From assembly GCA_030145305.1 (NCBI GenBank), contig JAQYVX010000001.1, forward strand, positions 235,357-299,356: a stretch of DNA of 64,000 nucleotides, written 5' to 3'. The notes under the pieces are model-generated. The model searched no databases. It was given only the letters and a program-made list of their open reading frames with translations, and was not told the origin of the DNA. Every line of letters starts with the position of its first letter. Position 1 is the stretch's first letter. Source of the stretch: Halarcobacter sp. (lineage in GTDB: Bacteria; Campylobacterota; Campylobacteria; Campylobacterales; Arcobacteraceae). Shown one piece after another: positions 34,689-44,420 of the stretch. Made by a program: the position numbers and the translations under genes.

Positions 34689-35075
34689 TTAATCCTTATA
34701 AATAGCAAGTGCTAATAAAATCCAAGCAATAATTAGTAAAGTTCCCCCAATAGGAGTAATAGCACCTAAAATTGGCATATTTAAAATAACCAAAAAATAT
34801 AAAGAAAATGAAAATACAATCATCCCTATAAAAATAAGCCATGAAGCAATTACTGCTTTTTTAGAATTTGGTTTTAAATACATAATAAAAGAAGCCGCAA
34901 ATAAACCTAAAGTATTATAAAAGTGATATGCTACACCAGTATTATAAGTTTTAAGATATGTTTCTTCAACTATTGATTTTAATGCATGTGCACCAAAAGC
35001 ACCAAGAGCAATTGCTAAAGCCATCATGATAGATGCAATTGTTAAAAAAAGTTTAACATTTTTGTTAAGTGTCAT
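34689..35075 (-). CDS. DUF423 small membrane protein
   Basis: A 128-residue protein with four hydrophobic helices. It opens MTLNKNVKLFLTIASIMMAL and contains ALGAFGAHAL, the hallmark of DUF423 (YgdD-like). The function of the family is unknown. It is three bases upstream of the channel gene on the same strand, so they are probably co-transcribed. Confidence 0.88.
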   Translation of the reverse strand: MTLNKNVKLFLTIASIMMALAIALGAFGAHALKSIVEETYLKTYNTGVAYHFYNTLGLFAASFIMYLKPNSKKAVIASWLIFIGMIVFSFSLYFLVILNMPILGAITPIGGTLLIIAWILLALAIYKD

Positions 35076-35160
35076 ATATTTCCTTAATTTTTTTCGAAGT
35101 ATAGCTAAAAAAAATTAATGAATATTTAAGTAATCTATAGAAGTTTTTATTTTAAATTAT

Positions 35161-35427
35161 TTATCTTTTTTCTTTCTTTTTTGAAGAAAAGCCAGCACCT
35201 TTTTTCTCTTTTTTCTGAAGTTCTAAATCATTGATTAAAGTTTTATAATCCATGTTTTCTTGGTTCATTTTTGCAAAACAAGCTGCGATTACAGCAATTG
35301 CATTTGGCACTTCTTCTTTCTTTTTGTAAGCTTGGATATTTTTTTCGCTAACTTTGATTAAAGCAGTGAATTTTGGGATTGTAAGTTCAGCATCTAGTAA
35401 TAATTTTTTAAAATCAATAAAAGTCAT
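35161..35427 (-). CDS. Small protein with Xre-like helix-turn-helix
   Basis: An 88-residue protein. Residues 1-60 read as short helices with a helix-turn-helix feel (LTIPKFTALIKVSEKNIQAYKKKEEVPNAI), like the Cro/Xre fold. The tail is strongly basic (KKEKKGAGFSSKKKEKR). DNA binding is likely but target genes are unknown. It stands alone between two AT-rich gaps. Confidence 0.6.
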   Translation of the reverse strand: MTFIDFKKLLLDAELTIPKFTALIKVSEKNIQAYKKKEEVPNAIAVIAACFAKMNQENMDYKTLINDLELQKKEKKGAGFSSKKKEKR

Positions 35428-35515
35428 AAGGTTTATCCCTGTGTAAATTTATTTTTATTGTACAATAAAAAAACTTGAAAACAAAGGAATTTATATATTT
35501 TATATATAATTTATA

Positions 35516-35550
35516 TATAATAGTTTGAGTTTATAACTCAAACTATTATA
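35516..35550 (-). terminator. Terminator after the purine-salvage operon
   Basis: A perfect 16-base-pair stem (35516-35531 with 35535-35550) with a three-base loop overlaps the stop of the phosphoribosyltransferase gene. It is followed on the minus strand by a TATATA-rich tract. Confidence 0.75.
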
Positions 35551-35992
35551 CTACATCAACTTCCCAGAAGAAGTCAATCCATTCATTCGCTTCTCTAACT
35601 GCAAAATCAGGTTGTAATACTGCTGTTTTTTTATAAAAAAGAGTAGCAAGCTTAAAATCAACTCCAGGGAACTTCTGTCTTAATACTTTTAATATTTCAA
35701 CCATAGTTTCACCTGAATCAACGATATCATCAATAATTAAAACTCTTTTAGCATGAGAAACATCAGGAATATTAAAAATATTAAATGTTTCAAGTTTTAA
35801 ATCCCCTTCATAATGAATTGAATTTAAAGAATATAAATTTCTCATATCAAGAGCTTGAGCCATTAAATGAGAAAGAGTTAGACCACCTCTTGCAACTGCT
35901 AACAGAATATCTGGTTCATATCCTCTACATTTATCTACTAAAATCTGAGTGTCTTTTTTAAACTCATCATATGAATAATAATACTTTTCCAA
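35546..35992 (-). CDS. Purine-type phosphoribosyltransferase
   Basis: A 148-residue type I phosphoribosyltransferase with the PRPP motif VLIIDDIVDSGETM and the opening segment YDEFKKDTQILVDKC. It is close in size to Gpt (xanthine-guanine) enzymes. The adjoining AzgA-like permease supports a purine base as substrate; guanine, xanthine or hypoxanthine cannot be separated by eye. Confidence 0.82.
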   Translation of the reverse strand: MEKYYYSYDEFKKDTQILVDKCRGYEPDILLAVARGGLTLSHLMAQALDMRNLYSLNSIHYEGDLKLETFNIFNIPDVSHAKRVLIIDDIVDSGETMVEILKVLRQKFPGVDFKLATLFYKKTAVLQPDFAVREANEWIDFFWEVDVV

Positions 35993-36000
35993 AATAGTCC

Positions 36001-37287
36001 TTATAAAATAAATGTAAGTAAAGAGATAAACGTAATTGTCAAAATACCAATATTTAAATCTTTATATTGACCTTTTGCCAGTTTTATGATTGTATAAACT
36101 ACAAACCCAGCTGCAATTCCATTTGTAATAGAAAAGGTCAAAGGCATTAAAATAACTATGAAAAAAGCTCCAGCACTTGTTGCTAAATCTGTATCTTCAA
36201 AGTTTATTTTTCCAAGTTCTGTAAACATTAGAACACCAACTACTACTAAAACTGGATAAATTGCATTTCCTGGAATTGATTTAAAAAGTGGTAACATAAA
36301 TAAAGTTCCAACAAAAAATAGTGCTGTAAAAACAGCTGTTAAACCAGTTCTTCCACCCTCTTCAACTCCACTTGCACTTTCAATAAAAGCTGTTGTAGTT
36401 GAAACACCAAGAAGAGAGCCTGCTGTTGTAGCAATAGCATCTGCTTCAAGTGTTCTTTGTAAAGATTTATCATTTTTATTATTTTCTTGGAAAAGTTTTG
36501 CTCTTGTTCCTACTCCTGTTAAAGTACCTAAAGTATCAAACATATCAGTAATTAAAAATGTAATAATTACAGGTAATAATGATAAAGATAAAGCACTCAT
36601 AATATCAAGTTTAAGTAATATCGGAGATATAGAGGCAGGTGCACTAAGATATGATGTTGGAAATTCTCCAAGACCTATACTCCAAGCTACAATTGAAGTA
36701 ATAGAAATTGATAGAATAAAAGCACCTTTTATTTTATATGAATAAAAAGCAAAGGCTAAAACAAGACCTAAAACACCTAATAATACATTTGAATTTGAAA
36801 AGTCTCCAAGTCCAACCAAAGTAGCTTCATTATCTACAATCATACCCATTTGTTTAAGCCCAATAAAGGCAATAAAAGTACCAATACCCGCACTAATAGC
36901 ACGTCTTAGATTCATTGGAATTGAAGTCATAATCCAAACTCTAAAGTTTGTAAAAGACAAAATTACAAATAATACCCCAGAAAGAAATACGATTCCTAAA
37001 GCAGTTTCCCAAGGTATTTTCATTCCTAATACAAGTCCATATGAAAAGTATGCATTTAATCCCATACCAACCGACATCGCTATTGGGGTATTTGACCAAA
37101 GCCCACTGAAAAGTGTAGCTAATATTGTAATTATAGCCGTTGCTGTTATTACCGCTTCCATAGGAAGACCCGCATCTGCTAAAATAAATCCATTAACAGG
37201 GACAATATACATCATTGTTAAAAATGTTGTAAATCCAGCGGAAAATTCGGTAAAAACATTTGTGCTATGTTCTTTTAGCTTAAACAT
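36001..37287 (-). CDS. Purine permease, AzgA-like NCS2 family
   Basis: A 428-residue membrane transporter. The opening FTTFLTMMYIVPVNGFILADAG and the segment DMFDTLGTLTGVGTRA are typical of AzgA/PbuG adenine, guanine or hypoxanthine permeases; STTTAFIESASGVEEGGRTGL is the conserved site near the substrate. It is eight bases before the phosphoribosyltransferase gene, forming an uptake and salvage pair. Confidence 0.87.
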   Translation of the reverse strand: MFKLKEHSTNVFTEFSAGFTTFLTMMYIVPVNGFILADAGLPMEAVITATAIITILATLFSGLWSNTPIAMSVGMGLNAYFSYGLVLGMKIPWETALGIVFLSGVLFVILSFTNFRVWIMTSIPMNLRRAISAGIGTFIAFIGLKQMGMIVDNEATLVGLGDFSNSNVLLGVLGLVLAFAFYSYKIKGAFILSISITSIVAWSIGLGEFPTSYLSAPASISPILLKLDIMSALSLSLLPVIITFLITDMFDTLGTLTGVGTRAKLFQENNKNDKSLQRTLEADAIATTAGSLLGVSTTTAFIESASGVEEGGRTGLTAVFTALFFVGTLFMLPLFKSIPGNAIYPVLVVVGVLMFTELGKINFEDTDLATSAGAFFIVILMPLTFSITNGIAAGFVVYTIIKLAKGQYKDLNIGILTITFISLLTFIL

Positions 37288-37401
37288 AAATTTATCCTTA
37301 AATTTTTAAATTAAGGAAAGAGTATACAAAAAGTAAGGTAAATTTATAGTAAAAAGTTGTATAAAATACAAATCTTATTAGAAGAAATTGGATAATAAAT
37401 C

Positions 37402-38259
37402 ATGAATATAACTAATGATTGTGTAAAATGTATAGTAGGACAGATTCAAAAAGCTACAAAACTTTTAAATCTTGATGAAAAACTTTCAAATAAGATTATG
37501 ACTGAAGTACATAAAAGGTCAAAAAACTTCTCTTTTAATGACACTCCTCCTTATGTTGCAAAAGATGTATATGAATATCTTGGAAAAATGACTAACCTTG
37601 AAGATCCTTTAGAAAAATTAAAACAAGAATCAATTAAAAAAGCTACCTCTTATCTTCCTTTAATCAATGAAAAAATTAAAAATAGTGAAGATAAACTATA
37701 TACAGCAATAAAAGCAGCAGTTGCTGGAAATGTAATAGACTTTGCCACAACAAAAGAGTTCTCTTTAGATGAAGAAATAAACTCTATTTTTGAAACAAAT
37801 TTTTCTGTAAATGATTATAAACTATTTAAAGAAGAGCTTTTTAAAACAGATAAATTAATAATTCTTAGTGATAATGCAGGAGAGAATGTCTTTGATAAAG
37901 TTCTAGCAAAAACAATAAAAAAACTATATCCAAATTTAAAAATCTATTATGCAACTAGAGGAAAAGCTATTATAAATGATATTACAACAAAAGAGGCTTT
38001 TCAAGTTGGGATTGATGAATATTGTGAAGTTATAAGTTCAGGAGTAGATACGCCAGGCTTAGAAAAAAGCCAAGCAAATGAAGATTTTTTGAAACTTTTT
38101 CACAGTGTACCTTTAGTTTTATCAAAAGGAATGGGAAATTTCGAGTCTTTAGAATCATATAAAGATAAAAGAATTTTCTTTTTATTTAAAGTAAAATGTG
38201 AAGTTGTAGCAAATAAAATACAAAGAAACCTAGGAGAGATTATTTTAAAAAGAGGATAA
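37402..38259 (+). CDS. DUF89/ARMT1-like damage-control phosphatase
   Basis: A 285-residue DUF89 protein. The N-terminal CVKCIVGQIQKA and the motif LSDNAGENVFDKVL with metal-binding Asp and Asn are the family marks; a later GMGNFESL contributes to the active site. Family members dephosphorylate harmful sugar phosphates or modified cofactors. Substrate unknown. It stands alone, ended by a hairpin. Confidence 0.85.
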   Translation: MNITNDCVKCIVGQIQKATKLLNLDEKLSNKIMTEVHKRSKNFSFNDTPPYVAKDVYEYLGKMTNLEDPLEKLKQESIKKATSYLPLINEKIKNSEDKLYTAIKAAVAGNVIDFATTKEFSLDEEINSIFETNFSVNDYKLFKEELFKTDKLIILSDNAGENVFDKVLAKTIKKLYPNLKIYYATRGKAIINDITTKEAFQVGIDEYCEVISSGVDTPGLEKSQANEDFLKLFHSVPLVLSKGMGNFESLESYKDKRIFFLFKVKCEVVANKIQRNLGEIILKRG

Positions 38260-38260
38260 A

Positions 38261-38290
38261 CTTGTTCTCAAGTAAAAACTTGAGAACAAG
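38261..38290. terminator. Bidirectional terminator
   Basis: A perfect 13-base-pair stem (38261-38273 with 38278-38290) and an AAAA loop between the converging DUF89 and aminotransferase genes. Confidence 0.8.
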
Positions 38291-38303
38291 AAAATATAAA
38301 AAC

Positions 38304-39404
38304 TTAAGAAATTAGATTTTTCAACTCTTTTAAACCTTTTTCTATCTCTTTTTTACTAGAGTTTGAAAAATTAAACCTTGCTTGATTAGAAACTCTTTTA
38401 TCAGTATAAAAAACTGAAGCAGGCACGAAAGCAATATTTTTTGCAAGTGCTTTTTTAGCTAATGCAAAACTATCTTCAGTAAATTCTCCATAAATAAACA
38501 TTCCACCTTTTGGTTTTTTGAATTTAAAACTTGGAATATATTTTTCAAAACAGGAACTCATAAACTGCATTTTCTCTTTATACTCTTTTCTAATCGTTTC
38601 TAAATGTTCAAATAAATCATTCTTTTTTAAATATTCATTTAAAAGCATTTGATTAAAAGTTGGAGTATGTAAATCTAAAGCCTCTTTTGAAACTAAAAGT
38701 TCATCTATTAACTCTTTTTTTGCACGAATCCACCCTACTCTTAATCCAGGAGCTACAATTTTAGAAAAAGAACCTAAATGAAAACTTTTTTCATAACTTG
38801 AAGAAATTGATTTTCTAATTTTTCCATTAAAATCCAACAAAGAATAAGCTGCATCTTCTATAAGATATGGATTATTTTTATTTAAAAGTTCCAAAATCTT
38901 TTTTCTCTCTTTTTTGCTTAAACACTTTGTAGTTGGATTTATAAAGTCACTCATCATATATAATCCAGAAGTTTCTTTTAAATTACTTTTTAAGAAATTT
39001 ATATCTTCAAACTCTTTTATTTTTAAACCTAAAATTCTAAAAGCACTTAAGGCTCCTAAATATGAAGGGGACTGTACAAAAACATCTTCTTTTAAAAATG
39101 TTTTTGAAATAACATCAAAGGCTTGTTGGCTTCCTGTTGTTATTAAAATCTCATCTTTAGATGTAGGAAAATCATATTCATTTGTATATAAAGAAGCAAT
39201 AATTTTTCTTAAACCTTCATTCCCTTGTGATTTTGAATATTGCATAGATAAAGAATTTTTAAATACTTTTAAGGAAGCTTTTTTTAGCTCTTTCATTGGA
39301 AATAAATTATGATCAGGCAATCCTCCTGCAAAAGAAATTGTCTTTTTATTTGTTGCATCTAGTATTTCTCTTATATATGATCTTTCGATTTTAGTTGATG
39401 TCAT
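38304..39404 (-). CDS. PLP-dependent aminotransferase, class I/II
   Basis: A 366-residue fold-type I aminotransferase like LysN/2-aminoadipate or MocR-associated enzymes without the GntR domain. The PLP lysine is in GSFSKIVAPGLRVGW; PLP contacts are in TTGSQQAFD and MSDFINPTTKCLS (where the usual Asn-Pro is kept). N-terminal AGGLPD fits this group. It diverges from an AraC-type regulator, which may control it. The substrate amino acid is unknown. Confidence 0.85.
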   Translation of the reverse strand: MTSTKIERSYIREILDATNKKTISFAGGLPDHNLFPMKELKKASLKVFKNSLSMQYSKSQGNEGLRKIIASLYTNEYDFPTSKDEILITTGSQQAFDVISKTFLKEDVFVQSPSYLGALSAFRILGLKIKEFEDINFLKSNLKETSGLYMMSDFINPTTKCLSKKERKKILELLNKNNPYLIEDAAYSLLDFNGKIRKSISSSYEKSFHLGSFSKIVAPGLRVGWIRAKKELIDELLVSKEALDLHTPTFNQMLLNEYLKKNDLFEHLETIRKEYKEKMQFMSSCFEKYIPSFKFKKPKGGMFIYGEFTEDSFALAKKALAKNIAFVPASVFYTDKRVSNQARFNFSNSSKKEIEKGLKELKNLIS

Positions 39405-39527
39405 TTTTTTTCTTTCCCTTTTTACCCATTTTTATTAAAGTTTTTATTTTCACAATTATAATTAAATAATAAAAACTATTCTTTATCTTAAATTTCAAAA
39501 TATTTGTCTTATATTGCTATTTTTTGG

Positions 39528-39533
39528 TATAAT
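39528..39533 (+). promoter_or_regulatory. Extended -10 box of the AraC-type regulator gene
   Basis: TGGTATAAT is an extended -10. The perfect TATAAT ends six bases before the ATG at 39540, so transcription should start at or next to the A of the start codon. No Shine-Dalgarno sequence is present, which suggests a leaderless message. Confidence 0.55.
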
Positions 39534-39539
39534 TTTAGT

Positions 39540-40397
39540 ATGAAAAAAAATACAAAAATTCTTAGAAGTGATATTTTAAATAAAACTTATAATTATATTT
39601 ACAGTAATTTAGAGCATCAAATCACTCTAGATGAACTTTCTTTTATAAACTCAGTTAGTAAATATCATTATCATAGGATTATAAAAGAAGAAACAAATAG
39701 CACAGTTTTTTCTCTTGTTACTACAATTAGATTACAAAAAGCAGCAAACTTATTATTAACAAATACAGATTCAACAATAAGTGAAATAGCTTCATCTTGC
39801 GGATATATTTCCCATTCTTCTTTTATTAAAGCCTTTAAAAATAGATACCATTATACTCCAACAAAATGGCGAGATGGTGCTTACAAAAAATTCTCAAAAG
39901 AGCTTTTAAAAGCCTTTCCTTCTTCTAGAGATTTTTCGAATATTGAACCTGAAATAAAAGTGTGCGAGGCTATTAAATGTGCTTATATTAGGCATAAAGG
40001 TTACAATAACGAGATAAAAAAAACTTGGCAAAAATTAAAAGCAATCGCTTATGAAAAAAATATTACAAATTATAGAGAAATAGCTTTATATCATGACAAT
40101 CCTACAATCATACCTTTAAAAGAATGCTCCTATGTAGCTTGTATTGAGGTCTCAAATGATTTCAAAACATTAAGTACTTTTGAAATTCCCAAATCTCTTT
40201 GTGCAGTTTTTTATTTAAAAGGTGAGTATGGAGATTTGTTAAATTTTATTAGATATGTATATCATTTTTGGTTGCCAAACTCAGGGTATGAAGTAAAAAC
40301 TACACCACCTTACGTAATATACAAAAAAAATCTATTTACAGAAGAAACAAAAGAGTTTGAACTAAACTTATATATACCTATTGCGGTAGCTTACTAA
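39540..40397 (+). CDS. AraC family regulator with GyrI-like effector domain
   Basis: A 285-residue regulator: two helix-turn-helices at the N-terminus (ITLDELSFINSVSKYHYHRII and TISEIASSCGYISHSSFIKAFK), then a GyrI/AraC effector-binding domain to the end (CEAIKCAYIRHKGYNN through VAY). It resembles Rob/SoxS-type multidrug regulators with a small-molecule pocket. The ATG at 39540 is chosen; an upstream in-frame start at 39504 would lie over the promoter. It overlaps the converging cytochrome gene by 20 bases at the tail. Confidence 0.85.
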   Translation: MKKNTKILRSDILNKTYNYIYSNLEHQITLDELSFINSVSKYHYHRIIKEETNSTVFSLVTTIRLQKAANLLLTNTDSTISEIASSCGYISHSSFIKAFKNRYHYTPTKWRDGAYKKFSKELLKAFPSSRDFSNIEPEIKVCEAIKCAYIRHKGYNNEIKKTWQKLKAIAYEKNITNYREIALYHDNPTIIPLKECSYVACIEVSNDFKTLSTFEIPKSLCAVFYLKGEYGDLLNFIRYVYHFWLPNSGYEVKTTPPYVIYKKNLFTEETKEFELNLYIPIAVAY

Positions 40398-40725
40398 AAT
40401 CTGTTTTATAAATATATTTTGCAATTTCTTTTAAAGTATACTCATCGTAAGCAAGTTCAGGCATAAGTTCAAATTCATCTATGGAATGTTGCATTATTGA
40501 CATTTTTTTACTAGGTTTTAAAACCCAAGTAGCTAAATAATTTACAAAATCTTCTTCTTTAGGAAATGCTCTTATATAATTTTCTCTAATCTCACTTATA
40601 GATGGTGCTGATTTTTTTTCATGAATGTTATGGCAAGTTATGCAATTTCCTTGAAAAAAAAGTTGCCCATATTCTATTGCAAAAATATTTGTAAAAAGAA
40701 TTATATTTATAAGTAGTAATTTCAT
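40378..40725 (-). CDS. Periplasmic class I cytochrome c
   Basis: A 115-residue protein with a signal peptide (about 1-16) and a single haem site CITCH in FFQGNCITCHN. A methionine in SIMQHSIDEFELMPELAY can serve as the sixth ligand. It is probably a small electron carrier. It overlaps the regulator gene tail-to-tail by 20 bases. Confidence 0.82.
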   Translation of the reverse strand: MKLLLINIILFTNIFAIEYGQLFFQGNCITCHNIHEKKSAPSISEIRENYIRAFPKEEDFVNYLATWVLKPSKKMSIMQHSIDEFELMPELAYDEYTLKEIAKYIYKTDFSKLPQ

Positions 40726-40883
40726 AACTTATATGTTATCAAAAATATTATATTTTAACAATATTTTAACAGTAAAATCAATAAATAAAATCCATTTTTT
40801 AGCACTTTAACATAAAAACAATGTTACTATTTTCTAATTTAAGTAAAACTACTTTTATTAGCTTAAATGTAAAAAGGAAGAAT

Positions 40884-43241
40884 ATGTTTAAAAATAACTC
40901 TATAAAGTTCAAACTGCTAACAACACTTGTTGCCTCAATTGTAATTGTTGCATTAGCAATCTTATTTGAATCAATTTATTCAATGAAAGAACAAGCAAAA
41001 AATACTCTTGAAGAAACTAAAAAACTTTCTTATGAAACAAAAGAAAAAGAATTGAAAAATTATGTTTCTTTAGCATATAAAACTGTTGAATCTTATTATG
41101 CAAGAACTTCAAAAGACAAAATAAAAGAAGAAGTCAAAAGCTATATAAAAGAACAATCTGATTTTCTATTTTCAATTATTACTAGTGAATATGAAAAAAA
41201 TAAAGATTTGATGAATGAAGAAGAATTAAAATTAAGAATAAAAGCAATTGTTGAAGCAACAAGATATGGCAAGTCTGGATATTTTTGGATTAATGATTTC
41301 GATTATAAAATGGTAATGCACCCAATAAAAAAAGAACTATCAGGAAAGTATTTTAAAAATACTCCAAAAGTTCCTTTTGTTGAATTAGGTGCTAATGAAC
41401 TTAAAAAAACAGGAAAAGACACAGGATATATTGAATATTCATTTTATAATCCTACTAGTAAAGAAACTACTTTTAAAGCTTCAATAGTAAGAGTTTTTAA
41501 ACCTTATAATTGGATTTTAGGAACAGGTGCTTATATTGATGATATTTCAGAAAAAATGAAACAAGAAGCCTTAACTGCAATTGCAAATATGAAATATGGG
41601 AAAACAGGGTATTTTTGGATTAATGATTCTAATCATGTTGTAAAATCACATGGAGGAAATGCATCATTAGTTGGAAAGGATATGACAGACCTTCAAGATA
41701 AAAAAGGTACATACCTTTATAGAGAAATTGTAAAAACTGCTAATGAAAAAAAAGAAGGAGGTTTAGTAAAATACTTCTGGAGTATTCCTGGGAAAAAAGG
41801 TGTTTATGAAAAATTTTCATATGTTCAAAAATTTGAACCTTGGGATTTAATAATTGGAACAGGAGCATATATAACAAATATTGAAGATCATCTAAAAAGT
41901 ATAAATGAAAATACATCTAAAAGTATTAATTCTGCAATTATGCAAATAATTATTATTGTTGTACTTATTATCTTATTATTTAGTGTTGCAACTATTTTTG
42001 TTATGAATAAAGTTATTGTTAAACCTTTAGCTATCTTCGAAAATGGTTTATTAGACTTCTTTAAATATGTAAATAAAGAACAAGACGAGATTACTCCTTT
42101 AGTTATTAATTCAAATGATGAAATAGGAAAAATGTCTAAATTAATAAATGAAAATATTCAAAGAACAAAAACTATAATAGAGCAAGATAACTTACTAATT
42201 GAAGATGTTAAAAATATCGTAAATCATGTAGGAAAAGGATTCTTAGATAAAAGAGTTTCAAATTCAACAAATAATATGGCTCTTGAAGAATTAAAATCTT
42301 TACTAAATAATATGCTTGATAATATTCAAAAGTTAGTTGGTATAAATATCAATACTTTAAATGAAGTATTAGAAGAGTACGCAAATAGAAACTTTACAAA
42401 AAAAATCAATCCTGCAAATAGTGGTAAGATTGGTGCAGATATTATAAATATGAATAAAATGATTACCAAAATTTTATTAGATAATCAAAAAGATGGTATG
42501 AGTTTACAAAATAGATCAAACGAACTTACTACAAATGTACGTATATTAAATGATAATGCAAATAGCCAAGCTGCTTCATTAGAAGAAACAGCTGCTTCAA
42601 TTGAAGAGATTACAGGTAATATAAAACAAACAAGTGAAAAAGCTCAAGAAATGTTGTTAATTTCTAATCAAACTCAAAAATCTGCCCACATAGGTAAAGA
42701 TTTAGCTAGTAAAACTGTAAACTCTATGGATAAAATAAATGAAACAGTAATTGCTATTAATGAATCAATTTCTGTAATTGACCAAATAGCGTTCCAAACA
42801 AATATTTTATCTTTAAATGCTGCGGTTGAAGCTGCAACAGCAGGAGAAGCTGGAAAAGGATTTGCAGTAGTTGCACAAGAAGTAAGAAACTTAGCATCAA
42901 GAAGTGCTGAAGCTGCTAAAGAGATTAAAGAATTAGTAGAATCTGCAACAATAAAAGCAAATGAAGGAATAGAAATTAGTAAGTCTATGATTGAAGGCTT
43001 TAGTACTCTTGAAAGTAAAATCACGACTACAAGTCAATTAATTGATGATGTTACTAATGCTGCTAAAGAGCAAAATACAGGAATGATTCAAATTAGTGAC
43101 GCAGTAAATCAATTAGATAAATTTACTCAAGAAAATGCTGCAATTGCAGATAAAACAAATGATATTGCAAGAGAAACAAATTCAATTGCAAATGATATTG
43201 TAGTAAAAGTAAATGAAAATAATTTTGACGGAAAAGCTTAA
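40884..43241 (+). CDS. Methyl-accepting chemotaxis protein with two Cache lobes
   Basis: A 785-residue chemoreceptor from the ATG at 40884, which follows AAGGAAG; an ATG at 40821 has no such site. Between two membrane helices (about 13-33 and about 352-375) are two related Cache lobes, each with YGKxGYFWINDxxxxxxxH and ending WILGTGAYI or [14 protein letters not shown]-like linker leads to a signalling domain whose tip is [33 protein letters not shown] shortened. Such Cache pairs often bind organic acids or amino acids; the ligand is unknown. Confidence 0.88.
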   Translation: MFKNNSIKFKLLTTLVASIVIVALAILFESIYSMKEQAKNTLEETKKLSYETKEKELKNYVSLAYKTVESYYARTSKDKIKEEVKSYIKEQSDFLFSIITSEYEKNKDLMNEEELKLRIKAIVEATRYGKSGYFWINDFDYKMVMHPIKKELSGKYFKNTPKVPFVELGANELKKTGKDTGYIEYSFYNPTSKETTFKASIVRVFKPYNWILGTGAYIDDISEKMKQEALTAIANMKYGKTGYFWINDSNHVVKSHGGNASLVGKDMTDLQDKKGTYLYREIVKTANEKKEGGLVKYFWSIPGKKGVYEKFSYVQKFEPWDLIIGTGAYITNIEDHLKSINENTSKSINSAIMQIIIIVVLIILLFSVATIFVMNKVIVKPLAIFENGLLDFFKYVNKEQDEITPLVINSNDEIGKMSKLINENIQRTKTIIEQDNLLIEDVKNIVNHVGKGFLDKRVSNSTNNMALEELKSLLNNMLDNIQKLVGININTLNEVLEEYANRNFTKKINPANSGKIGADIINMNKMITKILLDNQKDGMSLQNRSNELTTNVRILNDNANSQAASLEETAASIEEITGNIKQTSEKAQEMLLISNQTQKSAHIGKDLASKTVNSMDKINETVIAINESISVIDQIAFQTNILSLNAAVEAATAGEAGKGFAVVAQEVRNLASRSAEAAKEIKELVESATIKANEGIEISKSMIEGFSTLESKITTTSQLIDDVTNAAKEQNTGMIQISDAVNQLDKFTQENAAIADKTNDIARETNSIANDIVVKVNENNFDGKA

Positions 43242-43329
43242 AAGCTTTTCTTGTCATCATCCTCTCTTTTTTCCTAATTAAACAATCTATTTATAATCAA
43301 TTAATAAATTTAAGATACCATTATTCCCA

Positions 43330-43995
43330 ATGGAACTTTTAGATAAAAAACACAAAATATACTTATTAGATGAAAATAATTTTGATTTTCCTACTTTAGA
43401 AATGATAAATGATGACCTTGTTGCAGTTGGTGGAGATTTTCATCCACAAAGAATAATAAATGCTTATGAAAATGGAATATTTCCTTGGTTTATTGATGAA
43501 TATAATCATATTCATTGGTTCAGTCCTCAAAAAAGAATGGTTTTATATCCAAATGAATTTAAAATCTCAAAAAGTTTAAAAAGAACAATAAAGAACAAAG
43601 GCTTTATTGTTAAAACAAATACAAATTTTGAAGAAGTAATAAAAAACTGTTCAAATATTAAAAGAAAACATGAAGATGAGACTTGGATTGATGATAATTT
43701 TATACAAGCCTATACAAATCTTTTCGAACTTGGAGTTGCCTTCTCTATTGAAACATATTTAGATGAGAAATTAGTAGGTGGCTTATATGGCATAATGATA
43801 AATGATATTTTTTGTGGAGAAAGTATGTTTTCTCTTGAAAACAACGCTTCTAAGGTTGCCTTTTACCATTTATGCAAGCAATCCAAACAAAATGAAATTA
43901 AACTAATTGATTGTCAAGTTTATAATGAACACTTAGCCTCTCTAGGAGCAAGAGAAATACCAAGAGAAGAATACTTTAAGCTCTTAAAAAAGTAA
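43330..43995 (+). CDS. aat: Leucyl/phenylalanyl-tRNA-protein transferase
   Basis: This enzyme adds Leu or Phe to proteins with basic N-termini, marking them for ClpAP (N-degron pathway). The 221 residues show AVGGDFHPQRIINAYENGIFPW, IHWFSPQKRMVL and GGLYGIMINDIFCGESMF. The start lacks a visible Shine-Dalgarno, yet the next in-frame ATG would cut into the conserved core, so this ATG is kept. Confidence 0.93.
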   Translation: MELLDKKHKIYLLDENNFDFPTLEMINDDLVAVGGDFHPQRIINAYENGIFPWFIDEYNHIHWFSPQKRMVLYPNEFKISKSLKRTIKNKGFIVKTNTNFEEVIKNCSNIKRKHEDETWIDDNFIQAYTNLFELGVAFSIETYLDEKLVGGLYGIMINDIFCGESMFSLENNASKVAFYHLCKQSKQNEIKLIDCQVYNEHLASLGAREIPREEYFKLLKK

Positions 43996-44046
43996 TAAAC
44001 TTAAATATTTTATTAATATTCTTTACTCACAATTGATTAAGAAAAG

Positions 44047-44063
44047 AATTAATATTATTAATT
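44047..44063. promoter_or_regulatory. AT-rich palindrome upstream of the sulfide dehydrogenase genes
   Basis: AATTAATA and TATTAATT arms of eight bases flank one central base, about 50 bases before the cytochrome start. It may be an operator. It is low-complexity in an AT-rich genome, so chance is possible. Confidence 0.25.
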
Positions 44064-44112
44064 ACTTACTTTTTATTTAAAGTAAATACCAAAAGTGAAA
44101 AAAGGAGAAAAA

Positions 44113-44409
44113 ATGAAAAAGATATTTGCAACAATAGCTTGTCTATGTAGCTTATCTTATGCAGTGGATTATAATCCTACAGAAGGTCAAATGTTATCAC
44201 TTTCTTGTGCTTCATGTCATGGTACTGATGGAAAATCAGTCGCTGTAACACCTTATATAGCAGGCATGGGAAAAAATACCATGTATAGTATTCTATTAGC
44301 TTATAAAAATGGTGAAAAAGTAGGAACAATGATGCAAAAGCATGTAAAAGGTTTTAGCGATGCTGAGCTAGAACAAGTTTCTTATTACTTTTCAAAAATA
44401 GAAAGATAG
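44113..44409 (+). CDS. fccA: Flavocytochrome c sulfide dehydrogenase, cytochrome subunit
   Basis: A 98-residue periplasmic cytochrome c from the ATG at 44113, which has AAAGGAG upstream; the earlier GTG at 44095 is less likely. The signal peptide ends at ...SLSYAV, the haem site is CASCH followed by GTDGKSV, and M75-type ligand candidates lie in GTMMQKHVKGFSD. It precedes the FAD subunit by 12 bases and would receive its electrons from sulfide. Confidence 0.83.
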   Translation: MKKIFATIACLCSLSYAVDYNPTEGQMLSLSCASCHGTDGKSVAVTPYIAGMGKNTMYSILLAYKNGEKVGTMMQKHVKGFSDAELEQVSYYFSKIER

Positions 44410-44420
44410 AGGGTAAGATT

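Noticed and set aside
35450..35550. TATATA-rich tract with a 16-base-pair hairpin, first taken as a possible small RNA or origin element
   Set aside because: The hairpin overlaps the stop codon of the phosphoribosyltransferase gene and is explained as its terminator; no DnaA boxes are seen.
43231..43250. Inverted repeat GAAAAGCT/AGCTTTTC at the end of the chemoreceptor gene
   Set aside because: Eight base pairs, no U-tract directly after it; too weak to call a terminator.
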